Source: an uncultured Bacilli bacterium
GTDB taxonomy: Bacteria; Bacillota_I; Bacilli_A; RF39; UBA660
DNA length: 33,671 bases
Assembly (NCBI GenBank): GCA_947625425.1
Contig: CANQOH010000011.1
Location: 1-33,671 of the forward strand
Reading direction: 5' to 3'
Under the pieces are notes generated by a model, which worked only from the letters and a program-made list of their open reading frames with translations, was not told the DNA's origin and made no database searches. The number at the start of each line of letters is the position of its first letter. The stretch's first letter is position 1. Shown one piece after another: positions 15,719 through 23,054 of this stretch. The translations under genes and the position numbers were made by a program.

Positions 15719-16903
15719 ATGAAATGTCTAAAGTGTGGTATGGAAGTGAAAGAAACTAGTACTATTTGTCCATTTTGTGGTAGTAGTATTGGAAAACCTA
15801 AAGTAAATAATAGGGAAGAAGAATTAGTTGAGCTTCCTGTTTTAAAATCAGCTAGTAAAGCACCTGTATTAGAAGAAAAAGATAATGATATGTTAAATTC
15901 TTTAGCTGAAAAGTTTGATAAAGAAGATGTTTCATTAGAAAAAACGAGAACTATTAAACCAATTGAAGATAATAATGAATTTTCTTTATTAAATGATATT
16001 AATAAACAAATTGAAACAGTTAATGAAGAAGCTAAAGAAGAAGTTAAGGAAGAGGTTAAGGTAGCTGAACCAAAAGAAATTACTTCTTTAGAAACAAAGG
16101 AAAGTGTTAATAAAAGAACTAAAGTATTATTAGCGACAGCTTTAATTGTTGTAGTATTAGTTGTGGCTATTGGTTTTGCGGTTAAAGCTTTAGTAGATTC
16201 GAATAAAAATACTGGAAATATTGAAGAACGTTTAAATCAAGCATTACAAACTTATTATGGTACAGGTAAAACAGAAGATATATCTAATTTATTAGAAGAA
16301 GTTAAAGATGATGAAGATGTTATAGATGAAATACATAATAAAGTTAAAAAACAAAGTGATGAATGGTTAAAAGAATATTATGATACGGAATATGTATCGC
16401 AAGCAGAATTTAATTCGGAAACAACAAGATATAAAGAATTATTTAGAGGTTTATATGAATATGCATTATTTAGAGATGATGATATTTATATTAGAGCTTT
16501 AGAAGATGATAGTTATAATGAAATAGTTCAAGATATGGATGATAATTATAATACATCTAGAGTATTCTATGAAGCTATCGATTTATATAATACTAAAGAT
16601 TATAATAAAGCTTATTATGCTCTTAATCAAATACCAAGTACGAGTATTATTTATAATAAAACAAGAATATATGTAGATCGTATTAATAGTAATGTTATTG
16701 GTCTTTTAAAGAATGATATTGCTAAGATAGAAAAAGATATTGATAGTTTAAGTGATAGCGATAAATTAAATGTTTATACACAAATTGAACAAATTATTAT
16801 TGATTATGATCATGCTTATAATAATTTAGAATTAACAAAGAATAAAGATTATAATGATATATTAACTGAATATAGTAATAAAGTAGAAGAGTATTCTAAT
16901 TAA
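15719..16903 (+). CDS. Zinc-ribbon, single-pass membrane protein
   Basis: A 394-residue protein of unknown function. The N-terminus is a zinc ribbon with C3-x2-C6 and C17-P-F-C20. An acidic, low-complexity linker rich in Glu and Lys follows (about 35-130), then one membrane helix at 135-158 (preceded by N-K-R-T-K), and a mostly helical domain of about 235 residues. By the positive-inside rule the ribbon is cytosolic and the C-terminal part is outside. The arrangement (zinc ribbon, linker, one helix, outside domain) is common among uncharacterised Firmicutes membrane proteins. It is a single gene with its own promoter and a strong terminator. Confidence 0.75.
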   Translation: MKCLKCGMEVKETSTICPFCGSSIGKPKVNNREEELVELPVLKSASKAPVLEEKDNDMLNSLAEKFDKEDVSLEKTRTIKPIEDNNEFSLLNDINKQIETVNEEAKEEVKEEVKVAEPKEITSLETKESVNKRTKVLLATALIVVVLVVAIGFAVKALVDSNKNTGNIEERLNQALQTYYGTGKTEDISNLLEEVKDDEDVIDEIHNKVKKQSDEWLKEYYDTEYVSQAEFNSETTRYKELFRGLYEYALFRDDDIYIRALEDDSYNEIVQDMDDNYNTSRVFYEAIDLYNTKDYNKAYYALNQIPSTSIIYNKTRIYVDRINSNVIGLLKNDIAKIEKDIDSLSDSDKLNVYTQIEQIIIDYDHAYNNLELTKNKDYNDILTEYSNKVEEYSN

Positions 16904-16914
16904 GAATTATTAAT

Positions 16915-16947
16915 AGATGTCAACCAATTATAGTTGACATCTTTTTT
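16915..16947 (+). terminator. Terminator after the zinc-ribbon gene
   Basis: A perfect 9-bp stem GATGTCAAC / GTTGACATC (16916-16924 with 16933-16941) with an 8-nt loop is followed by six T. An outer A-T pair extends it. Confidence 0.9.
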
Positions 16948-16962
16948 AGTTGGTGTTATATT
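16934..16962 (+). promoter_or_regulatory. Strong sigma-A type promoter for the leader ORF and ABC exporter
   Basis: A perfect -35 TTGACA at 16934-16939, a 17-base spacer and -10 TATATT at 16957-16962. The -35 box lies inside the right arm of the preceding terminator. Transcription should start near 16969, 25 bases before the short ORF. Confidence 0.75.
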
Positions 16963-16985
16963 TAGGTTGAATTTTAAAGAGAGGA

Positions 16986-17065
16986 GTGAGAAAATGAGCA
17001 ATAAAATTCAAATGAAAAATTTAATAATTAGAATGGGTAATAGATTTGTAAGAGCATTTTCTCAC
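16986..17065 (+). repeat. 11-bp inverted repeat spanning the leader ORF
   Basis: GTGAGAAAATG (16986-16996), which includes the short ORF's start codon and touches its ribosome site, is perfectly complementary to CATTTTCTCAC (17055-17065) near the ORF's end. In RNA this 11-bp stem would hide the start codon. Confidence 0.7.
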
Positions 17066-17074
17066 GAATTTTAG
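16994..17074 (+). CDS. Small ORF, probable leader peptide of the ABC exporter
   Basis: A 26-residue basic peptide, MSNKIQMKNLIIRMGNRF then VRAFSHEF, ending in TAG. GAGGAG at 16981-16986 gives a good ribosome site with 7-base spacing. It has a strong promoter and is followed after 13 bases by an intrinsic terminator, then by the ABC exporter ribosome site only 3 bases after the T-run. That order fits a leader peptide controlling read-through, as known for BmrB ahead of bmrCD in Bacillus subtilis. Other options are a small exported peptide, or a peptide whose translation is blocked by the inverted repeat that covers its start. No homolog is recognised. Confidence 0.55.
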   Translation: MSNKIQMKNLIIRMGNRFVRAFSHEF

Positions 17075-17087
17075 AGAAAAAACTTTT

Positions 17088-17114
17088 ATAACTATTATGC
17101 AATAGTTATTTTTT
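17088..17114 (+). terminator. Intrinsic terminator acting as attenuator before the ABC gene
   Basis: A perfect 9-bp stem ATAACTATT / AATAGTTAT with loop ATGC and a T-run (17110-17114). The ABC ribosome site GGAGGAG starts at 17118, so no promoter fits between. Expression of the exporter must therefore depend on read-through. Confidence 0.8.
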
Positions 17115-17128
17115 AATGGAGGAGAATT

Positions 17129-18862
17129 ATGAAAAGTTTAAAATATTTTAAAATATTATTTCGATATTTTAAAAATGATAAACTTAAATTAACTCTTTAT
17201 ATAGTATTAACTATTGCCAAATATTTTGAACCACTGATTAATGCGTTTGTATGGGCTAATGCTTTTCAAGCTTTAGCAACAGGTAATAATTATGACTTTG
17301 TTAAATATTTAATGTGTTGGAGTGGTTTAATCATCTTTATGTGGGTTATTGTTCAAATACCTACAGATTTAATCTATAATTATCTAGAAAAGAAATTTAT
17401 GGAGAATGTTAGTAAGGATTTATACGTTAAGGTCTCTAATATGCCAGCTATTGCTTTTGAAGAAATAGGGGTTGGAGAATTTATAAATCGTATGTATACG
17501 GATCCTGATAGAGTATTGGAATTACTTAATAAGTTAATTAAGTTAACTTGTCGTTTAGTAATAGCGATTATTATCGTAGGAATATCATTTACGGTATCAA
17601 TATATGTTGGATTAGAATTATTAGTATTATGTATTGTAATGTTTATTTTATCTAATATATATTATCCAAAGATTAAAAAGGTTCAGGAAGCTATTAAGAA
17701 AGATTCTGATGAATTTATAAAAGTAGCTACGCAGAATATTACAGGTATAAGAGAAATAAAAGCTTTAGGTATTAAAGATAATATTAATAGAAGAGTATAT
17801 GTTAATGTAGAAAGTTTATTTAAAAAACAAAGAAAGATAGGGGTAGATGAAACATTCTATTATGCTTTAAATAATCTATGTTATTTTGTTATTCAGTTTA
17901 TTATCTTACTTACTTTAGGTATTTCAGTTTATACAGGTACAATTGCTTTAGCATCATTTATTTTAATTGAAAAATATATTTGGCGAATAGATGATGTTGT
18001 TGAATCTTTATCAGAATTTGGGGTATCTTATAATAAAGTTACGGTATCTTTAAAAAGAATAGATGAAATTTTAGATAATAAGTTATATGAAGATGAAAAA
18101 TTTGGTAAGAAGAAAGTTAATGATAAAAAAGTTAGAATTGAGTTTAAAGATGTTTGTTTTAAATATCGAGATGATGAAGAGTATATCTTAAAAGGTTTAG
18201 ATATGAAGTTAGAACCTAATAAGAAAATTGCGATTGTTGGTAAGTCTGGTCAAGGTAAATCAACATTATTTAATTTACTGTTGAGATATTTTGATGCAAC
18301 AGAAGGTAAAATATTAGTAAATGGATTAGATATTAAGCAATTAAGTGAAGATGCTTTAAGAGATAGTATTTCAGTTATTAGACAAAGTCCTTATTTGTTT
18401 AATTCATCTATTTTAGATAATTTTAAAGTAGTTAGGGAAGATGTTACTTTAGATGAAATAAGAAATGTTTGTAAGAAAGCTTATATAGATGATTATATTA
18501 TGTCTTTACCTAATGGTTATAATACGATTATTGGGGAAGGCGGAGTTAATTTATCGGGTGGCCAAAAGCAAAGAATTGCGATTGCCAGAACATTGCTTAA
18601 AAATACAAAGGTTATCTTATTTGATGAAGCGACTTCAGCTTTAGATAATGAATCGCAAGAATATATTAAGAAAACCATTGATGATTTAGTTAAAACACAT
18701 ACCATCATAATAGTTGCTCATAGACTCTCTACTATTATGGATGCTGATTTAATCTATGTTATTGATGATGGTAAAGTATTGAGTTATGGTAGACATGATG
18801 AATTAATGAAGGAATCAGAGTTATATCGTAAACTTTATAGTCCAGAAGTCTTAGATTTTTAA
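17129..18862 (+). CDS. ABC transporter, fused membrane and ATPase domains (exporter type)
   Basis: A 577-residue half-transporter of the B-family exporter type, expected to act as a homodimer. About six membrane helices occupy residues 15-300. The ATPase domain is complete: Walker A G371-K-S-G-Q-G-K-S-T379, Q-loop in I-R-Q-S-P, signature L475-S-G-G-Q479, Walker B V-I-L-F-D499-E500, D-loop S-A-L-D and H-loop H531. No peptidase C39 domain is present at the N-terminus, so it does not process double-glycine leaders. Substrate is unknown; lipids, drugs or peptides are all possible. It follows a small ORF and an intrinsic terminator without space for a promoter, pointing to attenuation control. Only one half-transporter gene is present. 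Confidence 0.9.
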   Translation: MKSLKYFKILFRYFKNDKLKLTLYIVLTIAKYFEPLINAFVWANAFQALATGNNYDFVKYLMCWSGLIIFMWVIVQIPTDLIYNYLEKKFMENVSKDLYVKVSNMPAIAFEEIGVGEFINRMYTDPDRVLELLNKLIKLTCRLVIAIIIVGISFTVSIYVGLELLVLCIVMFILSNIYYPKIKKVQEAIKKDSDEFIKVATQNITGIREIKALGIKDNINRRVYVNVESLFKKQRKIGVDETFYYALNNLCYFVIQFIILLTLGISVYTGTIALASFILIEKYIWRIDDVVESLSEFGVSYNKVTVSLKRIDEILDNKLYEDEKFGKKKVNDKKVRIEFKDVCFKYRDDEEYILKGLDMKLEPNKKIAIVGKSGQGKSTLFNLLLRYFDATEGKILVNGLDIKQLSEDALRDSISVIRQSPYLFNSSILDNFKVVREDVTLDEIRNVCKKAYIDDYIMSLPNGYNTIIGEGGVNLSGGQKQRIAIARTLLKNTKVILFDEATSALDNESQEYIKKTIDDLVKTHTIIIVAHRLSTIMDADLIYVIDDGKVLSYGRHDELMKESELYRKLYSPEVLDF

Positions 18863-18876
18863 TAATTTAGGGCAAT

Positions 18877-18901
18877 AAAAAAGGCTTATTAAGCCTTTTT
18901 T
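18877..18901. terminator. Bidirectional terminator between the ABC gene and the symporter gene
   Basis: An 11-bp stem AAAAAAGGCTT / AAGCCTTTTTT with a 3-base loop. The stop codon of the minus-strand gene begins in the loop. Confidence 0.9.
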
Positions 18902-20148
18902 AATTTTTTCTTAGAACTTGTTTTTTCTTTAAGCCAGTTTTTACCATCGATAATACGAGCAACTAACATTGATGATGAGGTATCACCAACAACATTTAAC
19001 ATCGTAGCTGGTGGGTCAATTATAGTTGCAATAATAGTTAAGATTGGTAGGGCTGTTAATGGGAATCCCATCATGGTGATAATCATTGTTTCGGATATAG
19101 TACCACCACCAACAGGTACAGCTGTAACTAATAAGTTAGCAATTAAAGCAACACCAACGACTTTTAAAATACTTGGTTCTGTGCCGAACAAGTAAACTAA
19201 GAACATAATTTTAAATACACTACCAATAATTGATCCATCTTTATGGAAACTAGTTCCAAGAGGAATTATCGTTTCAGCAATATCATCAGATACACCCATC
19301 GCTTTTGAACATTTGATGTTAGCAGGAATAGAGGCAGCTGATGAACAAGTTGAAATAGATGTAGCTGTAGCTGGGAAAACATTTTTCCAGAAAGTAATGA
19401 AACCTTGTTTACCACCAGCTATAAAAGCATATAAGGAATAAACAACAAAGTAGAATAAAATAGAAACAACAGTGTAAACAACAAAGGTTTTAGCATAACC
19501 AACAGCGATTGAAGCACCAAAGGTACCAATTAGAGAAGCAAAGTAGCAACCTAAACCAATAGGGGCATAAATAAAGACGAAATCAACAAATTTTAAAACG
19601 ACTTTATTAGCAGCTTCTAGGACATCTTTAAATGGTTTAGCTTCATCACCAAGTTTACTAATAGCTAGACCAACTAAGATAGAAACAACAACTAAAGCGA
19701 TGATATTATCTTTAGATAAAATATCTTTAAAATCGCTAACACTGATAGCTTGAACTGTCCTTTCTAAAATATTTAATTCAACATCTTCAGATTCACCACT
19801 ACCTAAAGTTTCCATAATAGCTGCTGAATCACTAGGATTAACAAGTTTAATAGAATATGTAGATATTAAGCCAATTGTAACAGCCACTAATGATGTAACA
19901 ATGAAGACACCAAAGATTGAAACAATTACTTTACTTAATCTTTTTGGTTCATTGATTTTAGCAATAGAAGTAGTAATAGTTAAGAAGATTAATGGAATGA
20001 TTATTACGAACATTAAGTTCATAAATAAATCACCAAATGGTTTTAAAACCTCCGTTTTTTCTTTGAATATTAAACCGACGATAGCACCAATTATTAAAGA
20101 TGCTAAAAGTATAATAGTTTGCTTATAATTTGACCAGAATTTTTTCAT
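18889..20148 (-). CDS. Dicarboxylate/amino acid:cation symporter (DAACS family)
   Basis: A 419-residue membrane transporter of the GltP/DctA/EAAT fold. Family landmarks are present: the serine-rich hairpin T-C-S-S-A-A-S-I-P (267-275), the unwound helix region G-T-S-F-H-K-D-G-S (298-306), hairpin 2 A-V-P-V-G-G-G-T (343-350), and the last helix N-V-V-G-D (385-389). The middle motif differs from the usual T-I-N-M-D-G-T by having F-H-K-D-G-S, so the bound cation or substrate may differ from the glutamate and C4-dicarboxylate carriers. It would import an acidic or neutral amino acid with sodium or protons. GGAGG with good spacing precedes the ATG. Monocistronic. Confidence 0.9.
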   Translation of the reverse strand: MKKFWSNYKQTIILLASLIIGAIVGLIFKEKTEVLKPFGDLFMNLMFVIIIPLIFLTITTSIAKINEPKRLSKVIVSIFGVFIVTSLVAVTIGLISTYSIKLVNPSDSAAIMETLGSGESEDVELNILERTVQAISVSDFKDILSKDNIIALVVVSILVGLAISKLGDEAKPFKDVLEAANKVVLKFVDFVFIYAPIGLGCYFASLIGTFGASIAVGYAKTFVVYTVVSILFYFVVYSLYAFIAGGKQGFITFWKNVFPATATSISTCSSAASIPANIKCSKAMGVSDDIAETIIPLGTSFHKDGSIIGSVFKIMFLVYLFGTEPSILKVVGVALIANLLVTAVPVGGGTISETMIITMMGFPLTALPILTIIATIIDPPATMLNVVGDTSSSMLVARIIDGKNWLKEKTSSKKKLKKA

Positions 20149-20275
20149 AGTCTTTCCTCCTTCAATTTAATCTTATGCTTAACTTTTGTAAATATAAAGT
20201 GACAATAATCCACACTTATATACTATATCATTTTAAAAAACCACATATTATGTTAAAATAGAGGTGGTGATTGAG

Positions 20276-21820
20276 ATGAAAAAGCAATTCATAAGATTAA
20301 ATAATAATGATGAACATTTAAGTATCGGTAATTTGTTTAGAATTATTAAAGAGTTATCGAAAAATAAGACTTCAGCTTTACAAAGTGAATTATTTTGTAT
20401 TTTATTTGAAGTAGAAGGAATTAATGATACAACAGTTAATAATTATTGCGTAGGTTGTCGTAGTATTGGTAGTGATTATAAACAAATTTATTTAAATAAA
20501 ATAAAGAGATATGAAAAGAATAAAGAAGAATTTACGGATAATATAATTGGTCTTGTAGAGATTATTGATGGAGTATTATACAATGTTAAAGAAAATAAAA
20601 TAGATTTTATTAAGCAAAATGATAGTATTAAGTTGTTAACAAATAAGTTATATAATTTAGCAAAGAATGATCGCTTTGTTAAAGATGATTTAACAAGAAA
20701 AGTTAAAGAGTTTATTGATGATGATAATTATTATGAAGCTTTAGTAGAATTATTAGTATATATTGTCTTATATAAAAGACAACCTTTATATGAAGATGAA
20801 CTTAAAAAAGAAGTTATTGATAATGTATTAAATGATACAAGTATTAGTTCACTAGATTTACAAGAGTATTTATCTTTAAAGTTAAGAGAAGGCATTAATT
20901 TTGATTATTCAATGAAGGAATTAGCTAATAAGGGGAATGCTTATGCTAATTTTGAATTAGGTTCTAATGAATATTATGGTTATGTTAAAGGCGTACCACG
21001 TTATGAAGAAGCTTATAATTATTTAATTAAAGCAGCTTCAATGAATCATGCCGGTGCTAATTATATGATTGGTAATATGTATATTAAAGGGCTTTTAGGT
21101 AAGAAAAGTAATGATGATTTAGAAAAAGGTTATGAATTTTTAGTTAAGTCTTATGAACTAGGTAATGTAGCAGCTTGTAATCAAATTGGTAATATGTATT
21201 TAGAAGGAGTTTATCCTTTAAATAAAGATGAAAAAGAAGCAGAAAAGTATATTATGAAAGCAGCTTCTAGTTCTTATGCCTATGCAATAAATAATTTAGG
21301 TAAATTACAAGAAAAGAAAAAAAATTATAAAGAAGCGTTTGATTATTATTTACAATCAGCTACTTTAGGAGAAAGTTGGGCTTGTAATAAAGTTGGGGAG
21401 TATTATCGTCAAGGAATGGTAGTAAAAGATATGGATAAAGCTTTTAATTTTTATCAAAGAGCTTTAGAAAGTAATTATCGTACATTATGTTATTATGCTT
21501 ATTATAATTTAGCGAAATATTTTTATATGGATGGTAATATAGCTATTGGGGTTTTAAAAGATGAAGATAAAGCTTTAGAATACTTAAAAATAGCTAGTGA
21601 TAATAATATTATGATGGCGACTTTAGAATTATTTTATTACTATGTTAGAAAGTATTTAGAAAAGAAAGATAAATTAAATATGGATTTAATTTTAGAATAT
21701 AAAGAAAAAATTGAAAATGATGAAAATTATAATGATGATTTAAGAAAACAAATAGAAGAGAATTTAGTTAAATTAAAGGATGTCAAAAAGATTAATATAG
21801 ATTGTCTAAATGAGGAATAG
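20276..21820 (+). CDS. Sel1-repeat protein with unknown N-terminal region
   Basis: A 514-residue soluble protein. Residues about 221-460 form Sel1-like (TPR-type) repeats, with pattern A-x2-x-L-G-x2-Y then A-x3-L-x-K-A-A, as in ANYMIGNMYIKG, ACNQIGNMYLEG and ACNKVGEYYRQG. Such solenoids bind other proteins and serve as scaffolds. The first 200 residues are helical and charged and match nothing I know; they contain C-V-G-C at 58-61. There is no signal peptide or membrane helix. The ATG at 20276 is chosen over the GTG codons at 20264 and 20267 because GAGGTGG at 20261-20267 is the ribosome site with 8-base spacing. It lies 55 bases before hemW but each gene has its own promoter signal. Confidence 0.75.
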   Translation: MKKQFIRLNNNDEHLSIGNLFRIIKELSKNKTSALQSELFCILFEVEGINDTTVNNYCVGCRSIGSDYKQIYLNKIKRYEKNKEEFTDNIIGLVEIIDGVLYNVKENKIDFIKQNDSIKLLTNKLYNLAKNDRFVKDDLTRKVKEFIDDDNYYEALVELLVYIVLYKRQPLYEDELKKEVIDNVLNDTSISSLDLQEYLSLKLREGINFDYSMKELANKGNAYANFELGSNEYYGYVKGVPRYEEAYNYLIKAASMNHAGANYMIGNMYIKGLLGKKSNDDLEKGYEFLVKSYELGNVAACNQIGNMYLEGVYPLNKDEKEAEKYIMKAASSSYAYAINNLGKLQEKKKNYKEAFDYYLQSATLGESWACNKVGEYYRQGMVVKDMDKAFNFYQRALESNYRTLCYYAYYNLAKYFYMDGNIAIGVLKDEDKALEYLKIASDNNIMMATLELFYYYVRKYLEKKDKLNMDLILEYKEKIENDENYNDDLRKQIEENLVKLKDVKKINIDCLNEE

Positions 21821-21843
21821 AAGTAGAAAATAAGTTTGATGAT

Positions 21844-21852
21844 TGATATAAT
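21844..21852 (+). promoter_or_regulatory. Extended -10 promoter of hemW
   Basis: TGATATAAT lies 23 bases before the hemW start codon. No clear -35. Confidence 0.55.
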
Positions 21853-21875
21853 AAAAGTGATAAGGTAGTGGTTTT

Positions 21876-22958
21876 ATGGAAAGTGTTTATATTCATATTC
21901 CGTTTTGTAAAAGTATTTGTAGTTATTGTGACTTTTGTAAGGTTTTATATCATGGACCTTGGGTTGTTCAATATTTAAATGCCTTAGTAGAAGAAATTAA
22001 AGATAAATATGATGGTGAAGTAATTAAAACAATGTATATTGGAGGCGGAACGCCATCAGCTTTAGACATGAAAGATTTAAAGTATTTATTTGAAATAGTT
22101 AATCATTTTAATTTAGCTCCAGACTTAGAATTTACTTTTGAATGTAATTTAAATGATATAAATGAAGAGTTATTAACTTTTTTAAAAGAGAATAGAGTTA
22201 ATAGATTGAGTATTGGAATAGAGTCATTTAATCCTAAAAAACTACAATTTATGGAAAGAAATCATACTTTTGAAGATGCTAATAATAAAATGAAATTAAT
22301 GCGTAAGATGGGCTTTGATAATATTAATGTTGATTTTATGTATGGAATACCTAAAGAATCAATTAGAGATATGAAAAAGGATTTAGATAAGATATTAAAA
22401 CTTAATCCAGATCATATTAGTACTTATTCACTTATTGTTGAAGATAATACGAAAGTAGGAATAAGTGGCATATTACCAATACCTGAAGAATTAGATGCCT
22501 CAATGTATGAATATATATGTGAAAAGTTAGAACTTAAGAATTATGAACATTATGAAGTATCTAATTTTGCTTTAAAAGGTAAGAAGAGTAGACATAATTT
22601 AAATTATTGGGATAATAATGAATATTATGGTTTTGGTTTAGGAGCAGCTGGTTATATTCATGGAGTTAGATATGAAAATACACGTAGTTTAACGAAATAT
22701 TTAAAGGGAGAATTCTTACTTAAAGAAGAAGTCTTAAGTAAAGAAGATAAAATGTATAATGAATTAATGCTTGGTTTTAGAAAAATGGAAGGTATTAGTT
22801 TAAAAGAATTCTTTAGAAAATATGAAGTAAATATGCAAGAAGTCTTTGATTTAAAAGAAGTCTTAGCAGAAGAAGAATTAATTGTAGATGGCGAGTATAT
22901 TTATGTTAATCCTGAATATATATATGTTATGAATGAAATACTAATTAAGATATTATAA
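21876..22958 (+). CDS. hemW: Radical SAM heme chaperone HemW
   Basis: A 360-residue radical SAM protein. The iron-sulfur motif C11-K-S-I-C15-S-Y-C18 lies at the N-terminus right after YIHIPF, and Y-I-G-G-G-T-P-S follows near residue 55; both are hallmarks of the HemN/HemW group. The shorter length and the lack of the N-terminal extension of true HemN favour HemW, which binds heme and delivers it to respiratory proteins, rather than coproporphyrinogen dehydrogenase. HemW is often present in organisms that do not make heme. The C-terminal HemN_C domain is present (residues 290-350, helical). An intrinsic terminator starts at the stop codon. Confidence 0.92.
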   Translation: MESVYIHIPFCKSICSYCDFCKVLYHGPWVVQYLNALVEEIKDKYDGEVIKTMYIGGGTPSALDMKDLKYLFEIVNHFNLAPDLEFTFECNLNDINEELLTFLKENRVNRLSIGIESFNPKKLQFMERNHTFEDANNKMKLMRKMGFDNINVDFMYGIPKESIRDMKKDLDKILKLNPDHISTYSLIVEDNTKVGISGILPIPEELDASMYEYICEKLELKNYEHYEVSNFALKGKKSRHNLNYWDNNEYYGFGLGAAGYIHGVRYENTRSLTKYLKGEFLLKEEVLSKEDKMYNELMLGFRKMEGISLKEFFRKYEVNMQEVFDLKEVLAEEELIVDGEYIYVNPEYIYVMNEILIKIL

Positions 22959-22980
22959 AAAACTCATTTTGAGTTTTTTT
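22957..22980 (+). terminator. Terminator after hemW
   Basis: ACTCA / TGAGT with a 3-base loop, extended by an A-run and T-run to a 10-bp stem and ending in poly-T. Confidence 0.85.
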
Positions 22981-23018
22981 ATTTGAAATAAAAATATATG
23001 TTGTATTAAAATGAAATA

Positions 23019-23027
23019 TGATATAAT
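23019..23027 (+). promoter_or_regulatory. Extended -10 promoter of the acidic membrane protein
   Basis: TGATATAAT lies 27 bases before the start codon. TTGTAT at 23001-23006 is a possible -35 with a short 15-base spacer. Confidence 0.55.
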
Positions 23028-23054
23028 CATTTTAGATTAGGAAGGTAGATTATA

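Noticed and set aside
17129..18862. Bacteriocin exporter with a C39 peptidase domain
   Set aside because: The protein starts directly with the membrane domain; no N-terminal Cys/His peptidase is present, and the upstream 26-residue ORF has no double-glycine leader.
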